DNA of 64,000 nucleotides from Ailurus styani (taxonomy: Eukaryota; Chordata; Mammalia; Carnivora; Ailuridae): assembly GCA_002007465.1 (NCBI GenBank), contig LNAC01000230.1, positions 1,638,896 through 1,702,895 of the forward strand, read 5' to 3'. Below, piece after piece: positions 27,621-39,383 of this stretch (position 1 is its first letter; every line of letters starts with the position of its first letter). The notes beneath the pieces are model-generated. The model saw only the letters and a list, made by a program, of their open reading frames with translations. It was not told the DNA's origin and made no database searches. The position numbers and the translations under genes were made by a program.

Positions 27621-28478
27621 AGTCTGCCCCATCCAGACAGAAGTCCGACTCATTCGTTCCGTAAGTGGGGACTGCTCCCCTTCTGCAGCCGGCCTTGCAT
27701 GTTAGAATCCCGGCTCAGCTGGTCAAGTCCATTGCTAGCTCTGAGTAACACCTGGAGGAGTTCTTTAACTGGGGACTTTTGGAAGGGTTTGATGAGATTG
27801 GGTCCCCACTCTGAACGGGAACCACATTGAGTTTGTTGGCGTGGTTTGCGCATCACGCACTCTCTTGTCTTTCTTCTGGAAAAGACCTGGAATATCCCCT
27901 CCTGTTCTTCAGGGCCCCGATTACTGACTGGTGGGTGGCAAATAATCTTTGCTGGTTACCCGGTATCTCTAACCTACATGGCGATGAGTGCCATGGGGAC
28001 GAGAGACAGGTTTTCAATACCCTTTTGTGGAAGGGACCTGCATTTTACTGATTTATATTTACCACAAGTGGATTCTGAGTTGAAAATAGAATCCTGCACA
28101 TGTGCCTAACACTTCTCATGTAATACCAATCCTTTCCCGGGACCAGGACCCCTGGGCAGTACTGCTTAATCACATATGGCCAATATGACCAACATGGTCA
28201 ATATGGGGGTTAAAAGAGAACTTCATGTAGCCCAAACATTCAATACCGAACTCAAATACCACTCCACTGAATACATTCCTCTGCTTGCGTCCCCTGGCCC
28301 AGTGGAAAGGAATAATCACCTATCTACTCAGTTGAAACCAAAGCATATCTGCTTTCTCCCTCTCTCTCACTTCCCTATGTCCAGCCATTTAAGTTTGCAT
28401 TTTTTTTCTGTTCTAACTTTTAACCCTGTGTGCTCTTCTTCATCCTCAGGTCTAGGATACCATTGACTGTCTCTTAGA
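27621..28478. other. Unassigned intronic sequence
   Basis: No exon or repeat family was recognised. Confidence 0.5.
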
Positions 28479-28479
28479 A

Positions 28480-28583
28480 CAGTGCTGCTCAAACTTCAAT
28501 ATGTATACACATCATCTGGGAGTCTTACTCATGTGGATTCACATACAGTAAGTCTAGGGTTAAGTTCTGAAATGAGCGGCAAG
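28480..28583 (+). mobile_element. Truncated hAT (MER-type) fragment
   Basis: It starts cagtgctgctcaaac, a diverged hAT terminal repeat, then 'acatcatctgggagtctta'. The 3' part is missing. Confidence 0.55.
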
Positions 28584-28592
28584 GGCCCAGTG

Positions 28593-28779
28593 CATTGGTT
28601 CTCAAAGTGTGGCCCCCAAATGAGCAGCGTCAGTATCACCTGGAAACTTGTTACAAATGCAGATTTTATGCCCTGGTCTTTGACTTACTGAGGCAGGAAA
28701 GTGGGGATTGGGGTCTAGACATCTGGTTTAACAAGCCCTCCAGGGGATTCTGAGGTACATGCAGATTGGAGAGCCGATG
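28593..28779 (+). mobile_element. MER20 (hAT-Charlie)
   Basis: 'ttggttctcaaagtgtggcc', 'agtatcacctggaaacttgt' and 'tttaacaagccctccagggg' follow MER20 through to a decayed right end at 28779. Confidence 0.88.
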
Positions 28780-28861
28780 CCAACAGAGGTCATCCCAACA
28801 TCCTCTTAGTTGGTCTTCCAAGCTCCAGTTTTGACCTCTCCCAGATTCAGCCCCTCTAACT

Positions 28862-29060
28862 GTAGTTCTCTGAGACCCTCTCAGGAAGTTCTAGAGGTCA
28901 AACCTATCTCCACAGTAATACTAAGACTTTGTTTGCCCTTTCTACTCTTAGTCCCTCAAAAATATATAAAGGAATTTTCCAGAGGTTACACAAAGTGTAA
29001 TGAAATCGTTGTTCTGGAATACGTGTTTGTGCATTCTGAAAGTTTCTAAAATTGCTGGTT
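28862..29060 (+). mobile_element. hAT-Charlie 5' fragment, same family as 39384-40178
   Basis: 'ctgagaccctctcaggaagt', 'agtaatactaagactttgtt' and 'ttttccagaggttacacaaa' resemble the 5' part of a non-autonomous hAT of this family. Confidence 0.55.
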
Positions 29061-29107
29061 TAGGGTACAAATACATTTCTTTTTTTCTTCTTAGGGTACA
29101 AATACAT
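29060..29107. repeat. 17-base direct repeat around a pyrimidine tract
   Basis: ttagggtacaaatacat occurs at 29060-29076 and 29091-29107, separated by 14 pyrimidines. It has the form of a target-site duplication around a tail-only insertion. Confidence 0.8.
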
Positions 29108-29262
29108 ACTCTTCAGAGGTTAATTTATTCTCAGTACTTAGTGCTCTTACTGGCTACTTAGGTGATGCCTACTATAATCTTTGTAATCTCATTCTCATTT
29201 AATAAATTGTTACTTTGAAATATAGAAGTTTTGTGTCTCTGTGAAAACATAAGTAAATGCAC

Positions 29263-29462
29263 TGTGGGGTGTGTGGATGGTGCAGTCGGTTAAGCATCAG
29301 ACTCTTGGTTTCTGCTCAGGTCGTGATCTCAGGGTCATGAGATCGAGCCCCACCTCGAGGTTCACTCTCATCACAGAGTCTGCTTGAGATTCTCCCCATC
29401 TCCCTGCCCCTAATGCTTGTGCTCTTTCACTCAAATAAATAAATAAATCTTTTTAAAAAAAG
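29263..29462 (+). mobile_element. Carnivore tRNA-Lys SINE
   Basis: Full length. The target-site duplication is aagtaaatgcac / aagtcaatgcac at 29251-29262 and 29463-29474. Confidence 0.95.
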
Positions 29463-29474
29463 AAGTCAATGCAC

Positions 29475-29959
29475 CCTGTGGTCTTATTTGTAATATTTAG
29501 AAACACTTTCTGAAAAATCACCTAAGTTTTAAAGTTACCTATAACTGTTATTATTGAAGATCTTATATGTCATTATATAACACAATAAAATTTATTTACA
29601 ACATATTTTTCTGATATTTAAAAATGAATGCTTGGCTTCAAAAAAGGAGATTAGAAGACTCACTTGCTTAATCCCTGGTTGCAATATCTAGGTCTAAAGA
29701 TGTTAAAAAGTGTTAAACTGACCTATCAAGGGTTCTCCAAATCATAGAAAGTTGGAACCTACACAGTAGATTGCAACCATAATTAAGAAACAAAAACATG
29801 ACAAAAAGCTGTCATTCTTTTGGCCATATAGACACTAATAATTTATCTTACTGTATCTGATGCAACAGAACATTTCAGAATAGTATTATAGTGTGACCTA
29901 AGGTGTAGAGTCATCTTGAAATCAATTATTCAGAGTTTAAAGAAAAAGGAAGTAAATAT
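29475..29959. other. Unassigned AT-rich sequence
   Basis: No repeat family or gene was recognised. Confidence 0.5.
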
Positions 29960-30168
29960 TTATTTTTTTTTATTTTTTTTTAAGATTTTATTTATTTATT
30001 TCACAGAGGGAGAGAGATCACAAGGAGGCAGAGAGGCAGGCAGAGAGAGAGGGGAAGCAGGCTCCCTGCCGAGCAGAGAGCCCGATGCGGGCCTCGATCC
30101 CAGGACCCTGAGATCATGACCTGAGCCGAAAGCAGAGGCTTTAACCCACTGAGCCACCCAGGCGCCCT
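29960..30168 (-). mobile_element. Young mustelid-type SINE
   Basis: The antisense 'gagccgaaagcagaggcttt' and 'aacccactgagccacccagg' are diagnostic of the young subtype. Long T-runs lie on both sides. Confidence 0.95.
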
Positions 30169-30324
30169 ACAGTTTTTTTTTTTTTTAGAGTAGAAATGGA
30201 AAAGCCATTAAAGCATCGTGTGGGGCTCTGTATTATAGTAGCTGAGGAAGCACATACAAGAGCAGAGAAATTAAAGAACATTGCAGAGTTGGAAAGGATC
30301 TCCAATGGGGATATGGTTGAAGAC
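30169..30324. other. Unassigned, possible hAT remnant
   Basis: The translation around 30215-30265 weakly resembles an hAT transposase segment (V-GL-I-A-E-HT). That would place the following L1 inside the same hAT relic. This is speculative. Confidence 0.2.
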
Positions 30325-31604
30325 AGTCCCTTCAACAAATGGTATTGGGAAAACTGGACAGCTACATACAAAAAAATGAAACTGGACCACTTTCTTAGAT
30401 CATACACAAAAGTAAACTCAAAATGGATTAAAGACCTAAATGTAAGACCTGAAGCCATAAAAATCCTAGAGGAGAACACAGGCAGTAACCTCTTTGACAG
30501 TGGTGGTAGAAACTTCTTTCTAGATATGTCTCCTGAGGCAAGGGAAACAAAAAGAAGAAATAAACTATTGGGACTACACCAAAATAAAAATCTTCAGCAC
30601 AGCAAAGGAAACAATCAAGGCATGGGAGAAGATAACTGCAAATGACATATCTGATAAAGGGTTAGTATCAAAAATATATAAAGAACTTATCAAACTCAAT
30701 ACCCAAAAACCAAATAATCCAATTTAAAAATGGGCAGAAGACATGAATAGACATTTTCCAAAGAAGATATATAAATGGCTAAGAGATACATGAAAAGACG
30801 CTCAATATCACTCATCATCAGGGAAATACAAATCAAAACCACAGTATCACCTCACACCTGTCACAAACGGCTAAAATGAACAACACAAGAAGGAACAAGT
30901 GTTGGTGAGGATGTGGAGAAAGGAGAACACTCTTGCACTGTTGCTAGGAATGAGAACTGGTACAGCCACTCTGGAGAACAGTATGGAGGCTCCTCAAAAT
31001 CTTAAAAATAGAACTACCTCATGATCCTTCTAGGTATTTACCCAAAGAATACAAAAATACTAGTTCAAAGGGATACATGCACCCTGATGTTTATAGCAGC
31101 ATTATCTACAATAGCCAAATTATGGAAACAGCCCAGGTGTTCATCAACTGATGAATGGACAAAGAAGATGTGGTATATATACACAATGGAATATTACCCA
31201 GCCATCAAAAAAGAACACAATCTTGCCATTTACAATGATGTAGATGGAGCTAGAGAGCATTATGTTAAGCGAAATAAGTCAGAGAAAGACAAATACCATA
31301 TGATTTCATTCATATGTGGAATTTAAGGAACAAAACAAATGAACAAAAGGAAAAAAGAGAGAGAGAGAGATAGAGGGAGAGAGAGACAAACCAAGAAAGA
31401 GACTCTTAACTATAGAGAACAAACTGAAGGTTATCAGTGGGGAGGTGGGGGGATGGGTAAAATAGGTGATGGGTATTAAGGAGTGCATCTGTCGTGTGAT
31501 GAGCACTGGGTATTATATGGAAGTGTTGGATCACTATATTGTATACTTGAAACTAACATTACACTGTATGCTAACTAACCGGAATTTAAATAAAAACTTC
31601 AAAA
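30325..31604 (+). mobile_element. 5'-truncated carnivore L1 (ORF2 end and 3' UTR)
   Basis: 'cttcaacaaatggtattggg' through 'atgtgatgagcactgggtat' and an A-rich tail gives the last third of ORF2 plus the 3' UTR. ORF2 is broken by stops and frameshifts. The 3' UTR carries a GA microsatellite (31353-31388). Confidence 0.95.
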
Positions 31605-31759
31605 AAAGAATTGGTGGTATTTCTGAAAAAACAACATTGTCAAGTTGACATTGCTGAATGTCTACTGGATAAAGAGTCAGTAGAGGAAATCATGCCACCT
31701 TGCGATGAAAGAAACTAACTCATTAAATTCAAGATTTAGCTGTAAACATAAAGATGGGG

Positions 31760-32661
31760 GTTTAATATCACCTCAGTGGAATTGTTTTGCCTTTCAAATA
31801 GACAGATCTACAGGTATGAGCTGGATTTGCTGTTTTGTTTATGTTTATCTAGTATCAGCACCAACTAATCATTGAAGAAGATCCGTAAGTGAGAGCTTTG
31901 GGAGAGAGACATGAGTAGTGCTGAAATATTCCCAGCGTTGAATGACATTGTTGAAATTCATGGTTTATCCTCAAGCAAATGTGAAGACGTTTACACTGAT
32001 GATGGTGCAAAAGCAACGGCACGAGTAATGACGGTAATCATGGTAATCATTTTATTTTTCATTGCTAAGCGCTCCTACTTTTTAAAAAATCTGGTTTCAG
32101 GGGCACCTGCGTGGCCCAGTCATTTGGGAGTCCAACTCTTGGTTTCAGCTCAAGTCATGATCTTGGAGTTGTAGGATCGAGCCCCACGTGGGGCTCCATC
32201 TATACTCAGTGTAGAGTCTGCCTGTCCCTCTCTCTCTGCTCCCCCCACTCTCTCTCACTCTCAAATAAATAAATAGAATCTTTTTAAAAAACAAACTAAA
32301 AAATCCAGTTTCATTTAAAAAGGAACTTGAAGAAGCAATACAAAATAATTTTAGTAAATCTTGACCTTTGATGACATGTCTTTTTTAACATTATGTGTAA
32401 TGAAATGGGAAGCACGAATAAAGTATTCTGTTACACACTGAACTATGCTGATCATCTAAAGGAAAAGCCCGTGTGTGACTGAGGTGAGATGAACTAGGCA
32501 CTTTTTTCATGAAACACTATTTTTATATAAAAGACTGACAGACAAACTAATGTTATTCACGCTTGAGTATATGGCAGGCATTTTCTTTAAAAGGAACAAA
32601 GTGAGTCTATTACTTCAAGAAAAAAAACAACTGACACTGCAGCTAACAATAAAATTTACAC
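31760..32661 (+). pseudogene. hAT transposase relic, part 1 (catalytic region)
   Basis: Degraded hAT transposase of the Charlie/ZBED group. A QID.ST motif, equivalent to the first catalytic Asp region, is coded near 31795-31815. The segment EIHGLSSSKCEDVYTDDGAK at about 31950-32010 matches the 'GL.W..C..VCTDGAKAM' block carrying the second Asp. Further downstream the coding sense continues as 'cttgaagaagcaatacaaaa' to 'aacaactgacactgcagcta'. It has multiple stops and frameshifts and a SINE at 32100-32297. The coding order resumes at 39384, beyond a 6.7 kb insertion. Confidence 0.85.
32100..32297 (+). mobile_element. Carnivore SINE inside the hAT relic
   Basis: Full length. The target-site duplication is aaaaaatctggtttca / aaaaaatccagtttca at 32084-32099 and 32298-32313. 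Confidence 0.96.
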
Positions 32662-32804
32662 TATCAGCATTTCCAGTGTCACATATAAGGAACTTCGAAG
32701 TTGCCACTCCATCCTAGCAACAAGCTAAACAGACTGAAAAATCAACTCTTCTTGGATCCATAAGAGAAGGAAGGGCAGAGGGACAGAGGCTAAACCCCTG
32801 TCAC

Positions 32805-33020
32805 TGGGGCACCTGGGTGGCTCAGTGGGTTAAAGCCTCTGCCTTCAGCTCAGGTCATGATCCCAGGGTCCTGGGATCGAGCCCCACGTCGGGCTCCCTG
32901 CTTAGCAGGGAGCCTGCTTCCTCCTCCTCTCTCTCTCTCTCTCTCTGCCTGCCTCTCTGCCTACTTGTGCTCTCTCTCTCTCTGTCAAATAAACAAAATC
33001 TTTACAAAAAAATAAAAAAT
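32805..33020 (+). mobile_element. Young mustelid-type SINE
   Basis: 'gtggctcagtgggttaaagc' head and a long CT tract. Flanks cctgtcac at 32797-32804 and 33021-33028 form the duplication. Confidence 0.96.
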
Positions 33021-34016
33021 CCTGTCACCAAGACTGGAGAGACGGGCAAATACAGGGAGTCAGAGCTTAGCAGAGCAGAGAATCAGAAACAGAAACCACC
33101 TTGGGACCCAGTGCTGGGGTAGGAAAACTGGAATTGTAATTGACAAAGTGCCAGAAGCTTAGTGCAGAAAACTCTGAGAGTTAAAATCTCCAAGGAGACC
33201 CCATCATAAGGGGGCCTCCACAATATTATGAAATTTACCTGTAGGAGCCTGACCAGATTCCCACAGTAAATATCTGAGAAAAATTCCCTCAGGCTTCCAG
33301 TAAGGAGAGGAGAAAAGGAACCATATTGAAATACACCAGGGCACTCCGCTCTTCTCAACAGTCCTGCTCTAGGAAGAAACTAGTTAATCAAAGCCTAATC
33401 TGCTGGGGTATTATTAGAGCCTAACTCACCTGGGGAAGAAAAATACCCAACTCTAGCCCACTCGAGCCATCCTGCACCATTAAGGGGTAAAACAAAAACA
33501 AAAACCCAGAAACACCTGTGAAGTTCACAGTCCAGAGGCACAGTCTCATTAAAAGATTGAGATGTAATCATAGAATTATAGAATGCCTCTCCTCACCCTA
33601 CACCTTACCACCACATTACTAAAAGCCTATTCACAGCAATTCTTTTTAACAAGTATATCATGTCCAGCTATCAAGAAAAAAATTACAAGTCATGCCAAAA
33701 AGCAAAAAACACAATTTGAAGAGACAGAGCAAACATCAAAACCAGACATGGCAAGGATGTTGGAATTATCAGACTGGGAATTTAAAACAACTATGATTTA
33801 TTAATAATGGATAAAGAAAACAGCATGCAAGAAAAGACTGGCAATGTAAGCAGAGAGATGGAAATCCTAAGAAGGAACCAAACCAAAAAGAATGCTAAAG
33901 AGAAAAAAAACAACAGAAATGAAGAATGGTTTTGACAGATCATTAGTAGACTGGACACAGCTGATGAAAGAATCTCTAAGAGGATATAGAAATAGAATCC
34001 TCAAAGACCAAAAAGC

Positions 34017-34240
34017 AGGGACACCTGGGTGGATCAGCCAGTCAAGCCTCAGACTCTTGGTTTCGGCTTAAGGTCATGATCTCAGGGTTGTGAAATCAAG
34101 CCCCATGTTGGGCTCCACACTGAGCATGGAGTATGATCAAGATACTTTCCCTTCCCTCGCCCTCCCCCTCTGCACCTCCCCCTTCTTGTACACATGTGCG
34201 CATGCTCTCTTTAAAATAAATAAATAAAGTATTTTTTTAA
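34017..34240 (+). mobile_element. Carnivore SINE in L1-A
   Basis: Body 'gactcttggtttcggcttaa' and an (aaat)n tail. The flanks accaaaaagcag / acccaaaaacag are similar. Confidence 0.93.
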
Positions 34241-34483
34241 AAACCCAAAAACAGAGAGAACAAAGAAGAAAACAGAATAGGATACCCAAGGACTGTGGGA
34301 CAACCACAAAACAGGTAACATATGTATAAGGGGGATACCAGAAGGAGAAGAAAGAAAGGACTAGAAGTATTTGAAAAAATAATGACTGAGAATTTCCCCC
34401 AAATTAATGTCAGACACTGAACCACAGATTCAAGAAGTTTAGAGAACACCAAGAAGGATAAATGTGAAACAAAGGAACAGAAG

Positions 34484-34686
34484 GGGTACCTGGGTGGCTC
34501 AGTCTGTTAAGTGGCTGCCTTCAGCTCAGGTCATGATCCCAGGGTTCTGGGATCGAACCCCACGTTGGGCTCCCAGCTCAGCGGGGAGCCTGCTTCTCCC
34601 TCTCCTCCCTGCTTATGCTCTATCTCTGTTGCCTTCTCTGTCTCCCTCTCTTTCTAATAAATAAAATCTTTAAAAAAACAAAACAA
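34484..34686 (+). mobile_element. Carnivore SINE in L1-A
   Basis: Full length, flanked by aaacaaaggaac on both sides (34468 and 34687 areas). Confidence 0.95.
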
Positions 34687-34968
34687 AAACAAAGGAACTG
34701 AAAACAAACAAAAAGAAACCAAAATACACCCAGGCATACCACCTTCAAATTATAGAAAATCAAAGATAAAGAAAAAATTGTGAGAGAAGTCAGAGGAAAT
34801 TTAAAAAACACCATACCTATAGAGGAACAAATAATTACATCTAGCTTTTTTCAGAAACCATGCCAGCAAGAACAGAGTAAAATATTTAAAGTGTTGAGAG
34901 AAAAAAGTCACCAAACTAGAATTCTGTACCCTGAAAAATTAACCTTTATAAGTGAAGTGGAGGGGGAG

Positions 34969-35139
34969 GCCTGGGTGACTGCCTTCAGCTCAAGTCATGA
35001 TCGTGGAGTCCCAGGAGCGAGTGCCGCATCTCGGGATCCCTGCTCAGCGGGGAGTCTGTCTCTGACTCTGATCCTCCCTTCTCTCATGATTTCTCTCTCT
35101 CTCAAATAAATAAATAAAAATCCTTTAAAAAAGGATTTA
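34969..35139 (+). mobile_element. Carnivore SINE with deleted head segment
   Basis: The head runs 'gcctgggtgactgccttcag', lacking about 25 bases. Flanks aagtgaagtggaggggg and aagtgaaggggagg indicate a target-site duplication. Confidence 0.9.
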
Positions 35140-35520
35140 AAAAAAGTGAAGGGGAGGAATGCAAATCAAAACCACAATGAGATACCACCTCATGCCTGTT
35201 TGAATGGCTACTATCAAAACACAAGAAATAACAAGTGTTGGTGAGGATGTCGAGGAAAGGGAACCCTTATGCACTGTTGGTGGGAATGCAAACTGGTGCA
35301 GCCACTATGGAAAACAGTATGAAGGCTCCTCAAAAAACAAAACAGAGGACTGCCACATGATCGAGCAATTCCACTTCTGAGGATTTATCTGAAGAAAATG
35401 AAACACCACTTAAAAGAAATATATACATCTCTATGCTTACTGCAGCATTACTTATAATAGCCAAGATATAGAAGTAGCCCAAGTGGCCATCAACAGCTGA
35501 ACAGATAAAGAAGATGTGAA

Positions 35521-35625
35521 TACACACACACACACACACACACACAAATATATATACACACACATACATATTCATATATATAAATGGATATTCATATACC
35601 ATTATATAATATTCATATATAATGG
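35521..35625. repeat. (AC)n/(AT)n microsatellite in L1-B
   Basis: AC and ATATAC/ATTCAT repeats have replaced the usual short ORF2 segment 'gtggtatatatacaatgg'. Confidence 0.95.
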
Positions 35626-35776
35626 AATATTACTCAGCCATAAAAAGACTGAAATCTTGCCATGTGCAACAACATGGATGGACCTAGTGAAATAAGTCAA
35701 AGACAAATACCATATGATTTCACTTATATGTGAATCTGAAAAACAATAAACAAAACGAAACAGAGACGGATTCATT

Positions 35777-36262
35777 AATGTATGAATACATACTTAGAAT
35801 TACATATTGATTCTAAACCTTCGCTTCCCTGTTTTCTTTGGTGGCTCTTTGAATGCACATAGATTTCTACTCAAGAGTCCCTTCGTCTAGAGTAGTACTG
35901 CTAGCCAACAACATCAAATCAGATTTACCTCCAATATCTTATGACATGTGTTCTAATCTAGAGCGTGGTTTAGGGTACCTTCCTTAGTGAATAATGACAA
36001 CGCTACCTGGGATTCTTCTCAATGTCTGCAAACCACAATATCTTTCTGTGATTCAAATTTTTCAAAGAGCCAGTATTTTTATTTTCATTGTCTTGATGTC
36101 ATTAATTGTTATTAAGTAGGCTTATTTTTTATTGTCTTCTTTTACTGATTTTATTTTAGGAACAAGCCAGGTTTCTTTTTTCCCCACAGAATAAATTTAA
36201 CTGTTTCTAAAAGGTACTTGAACATGAATGTGTTAATAAAATCTGTGGTTGATTTAAAAAAA
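35777..36262 (+). pseudogene. Retroposed 3' UTR of an unidentified mRNA
   Basis: A block of about 486 bases interrupts an L1 3' end and looks like a 5'-truncated mRNA retrocopy. It ends with an AATAAA polyadenylation signal about 20 bases before a terminal A-run at 36256-36262. It is flanked by a target-site duplication, gaaacagagacggattcatt at 35757-35776 and gaaacagattcatt at 36263-36276 (one copy differs by a six-base indel). The body has no long open frame and no match to a repeat family I recognise, so it is probably 3' UTR. The parent gene is not identified. A lineage-specific repeat without a familiar consensus is the alternative. Confidence 0.6.
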
Positions 36263-36363
36263 GAAACAGATTCATTGACACAGAGAACAAATTGGTGGTT
36301 GCCAGAAGGGTGGGGAGTGGAGAGATGGGCAAAATAAGGGATGGGAATCAAAAGGTACTAACT

Positions 36364-36922
<559 letters not shown>

Positions 36923-36926
36923 AAAT

Positions 36927-37094
36927 GGGGCACCTGGTTGGGTTGGTTGGTTCAGTTGGTCATGGTCTCGGGGTCTTGCACACCTGGGAGATCTGCTTCC
37001 TCCTCTCTCTCTGCCTGCCTCTCTGCCTACTTGAGATCTGATCTGTGTGTGTGTCAAATAAGTAAATAAAATCTTTAAAAAAAACAAAAATAAC
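36927..37094 (+). mobile_element. Rearranged carnivore SINE in the RPL21 tail
   Basis: Head 'gggcacctggttgggttggt', then a shortened middle, then 'tgcctgcctctctgcctact' and an A-rich tail. The box regions are scrambled and shortened. It sits between the retrocopy's A-run and the right target-site duplication. Confidence 0.88.
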
Positions 37095-38496
37095 CAAAAG
37101 GTACTAACTTCTAGTAATAAAATAAATAAGACACAGAGATACAATGTAAGAGTTAATGATTTTATATAGGGAATATAATTAATGACATTGTAACAATTTT
37201 GCATAGTGACAGATGGTAGCTAGTTTATTGTGATCACTTTGTAGTGTATATAAATGAATGACTATGTTATACACTTGAAACTATTATAATATTGTGTGTC
37301 ATCTACACTTCAATTAAAATATATGAAGGGAAAATACTTTCTCAGACAAACAAAAATTAAGGGAATTTGTGGCTAGATCTGCCTTGTATGAAATGTTAAA
37401 AGAAGTTCTACAGAGAAATGGAAAATAATATAGGAAACTCAGATCTCTATAAAGAAAGGAAGAACACTGAAGAAGGGATAAGTGAAGATAAAACAAAAAT
37501 AAAGACTTTTTCTTATCCTTAGCTGATCTACCAGATTAAAGTTTGTTCAAAATAGTAATAGCAACAATGCATTTGATATGTATGCTAATGTATATATATT
37601 ATGCATAATCATTATATATACTTATATAAATGAAATGAAAGTCAATAATACAAGGAATAGAAAGAAGGAATTAGGATTATTTTGCCATTATAAGGAATTT
37701 ATAAGACTCATGAAGTGGTATAGTGTTATTTGAAAGTGGACCTAGAGTATTTGTAGATGTATATTGCAAACTCTAGGGCATCAACTAAAAAAAATTTTAA
37801 AAAGAACTAAAACTGATATACTAAGAAAGGAAAAATGGAATCACATAAAAAGCTAAATTAAAACCACAAAAGGCAGAAAAATAGTGAAAGACAAAAACAG
37901 GAACAAAGAACAAGGGCAACAAATAGAAAGCACAGTAAAAAATATGGTAGATATTAATCCAAGTATATAAATAATCCTTTGAATATCAGTAGTCTAAATG
38001 CATCAATTAAAGGACAGAGATTGTCAAAATATATCAAAAAACATGACTTAACAATATATGTTTTCTACAAGAAATGCACTTTAAATATAAAGGCACATAA
38101 AGATTAAAAATAAATGGATGGAGAAAAATATATCAAAAGATAGCAGGAGTGACTATATTAATTTCAGACAGAGCAGTCTTCAAAGTAAGAAAAGTTATCA
38201 GGGATAAGGAAGGACATTACATAATGATAAAGAAGACATAACAGTTCTTAACATGTATGTGCCTAACAACAGGGCATCAAATGATATGAGGCAAAACCTG
38301 ATGGATCTGCCAGGAGAAATGGATGAATCTACTACCACACTTGAAGACTTCAACACTCCTCTTTCAGAAATGGACACATCCAGCAGGCAGAAAATCAATA
38401 AGGACATAGTAGAACTTAACAACACCATCAATCAGCTGGATAGAACTGACATAGGCAGACTCCTTCATCCAACAACAGCAGACAACATGTTCTTTT

Positions 38497-38703
38497 CTTT
38501 TTTTTTTTAAAGATTTTATTTATTTATTTGACACAGAGAGAGAGATTACAAGTAGGCAGAGAGGCAGGCAGGGAGACAGGGAGAGGAGGAAGCAGGCTCC
38601 CCACTGAGCAGGGAGCCCGATGCGGGCCTCGATCCCAGGACGCTGCGATCATGACCTGAGCCGAAAGCAGAGGCTTTAACCCACTGAGCTACCCAGGTGC
38701 CCC
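38497..38703 (-). mobile_element. Young mustelid-type SINE, first of a tandem pair
   Basis: Antisense and full length. It is flanked by aacatgttctttt at 38484-38496 and 38704-38716. Confidence 0.97.
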
Positions 38704-38716
38704 AACATGTTCTTTT

Positions 38717-38914
38717 TTTTTTTTAAGATTTTATTTATTCATTTGACACAGAGAGATTACAAGTTTACAAGTAGGCAGAGAGGCAGGCAGAGAGAGAGGA
38801 GAGAGGAGGAAACAGGTTCCCCGCTGAGCAGAAAGCCCAATGCGGGCCTCGATCCCAGGACCCTGGGATCAAGACCTGGCAGCGGCTTTAACCCACTGAG
38901 CCACCCAGGCGCCC
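38717..38914 (-). mobile_element. Young mustelid-type SINE, second of a tandem pair
   Basis: Antisense. It shares the duplication aacatgttctttt (38704-38716 and 38915-38927). It differs from its neighbour by a small tandem repeat (tacaagtttacaag) and by a deleted segment near 38875. Confidence 0.97.
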
Positions 38915-39202
38915 AACATGTTCTTTTCAAGCTCACATGGAACATTCACCAAGATAGACCATATTCTGGGCCATAAACACAACTTAACAAATTTAAAAGA
39001 AAAGAAATCATACCATGTTTGTTCTCATGCCACAGCAAAATAAAACTAGAAATCAATAACAGAAAGATAACAGAAATTGAGTTAATAATTAACATCCTTA
39101 GAAAACAGAAAGAACCAGGCCCAGACGGGTTCACTGGTGCATTCTATCCAACATTCAAGGAACAAATTATACTAATTATCTACAATCCCTTTAAAAAACC
39201 TT

Positions 39203-39372
39203 GGGGCACCTGGGTGGCTCAGTCGATTGAGCTTACAACTCTTGAGGTCGAGCCCTGTGTCAGGCTCTGCGCTGAGCAAGGAGTCTGTGTGAGATTCTCT
39301 CCCTCTCCCTTTCCTTCTGCCCTCTTCCGTCTCTCTCTCTCTCAAAAAAATTAATAAATCTTTAAAAAAATA
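39203..39372 (+). mobile_element. Carnivore SINE at the L1-A 3' break
   Basis: 'gcacctgggtggctcagtcg' head with a shortened body, CT tract and A-rich tail. It lies exactly where L1-A ends and just before the hAT relic resumes. Confidence 0.92.
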
Positions 39373-39383
39373 AATTTAAAACT

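Larger units (their letters stand above)
32662..34968 (+). mobile_element. L1-A: 5' UTR and ORF1 region
   Basis: This is the 5' portion of a carnivore L1 inserted into the hAT relic. 5' UTR sequence runs from about 32680 ('gttgccactccatcctagca'). ORF1-derived sequence runs from about 33790 to 34960, with 'gtaagcagagagatggaaat' (coiled-coil region) and 'tttaaagtgttgagagaaaa' (ORF1 C-terminal region). Stops and frameshifts are frequent. Three SINEs interrupt it, and the second half lies at 37326-39202. Confidence 0.85.
37326..39202 (+). mobile_element. L1-A continued: inter-ORF, endonuclease and start of RT
   Basis: 'ctttctcagacaaacaaaaa' resumes L1-A. From about 38240 to 39060 ORF2 endonuclease sequence can be read (DFNTPLSEMD, then ELNNTINQLD, then GTFTKIDHILGHK). 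At 39065-39090 the sequence jumps to the RT region (EPGPDGFTGAFY), so several hundred bases are deleted. The element stops at about 39190 without a 3' UTR, which is unusual for L1 and points to a later deletion. Confidence 0.88.

Noticed and set aside
30196..30645. 149-codon open frame as a new gene
   Set aside because: From about residue 44 it is L1 ORF2 sequence. The first part is unassigned or hAT-like, so the open frame is an accidental fusion across an insertion junction.
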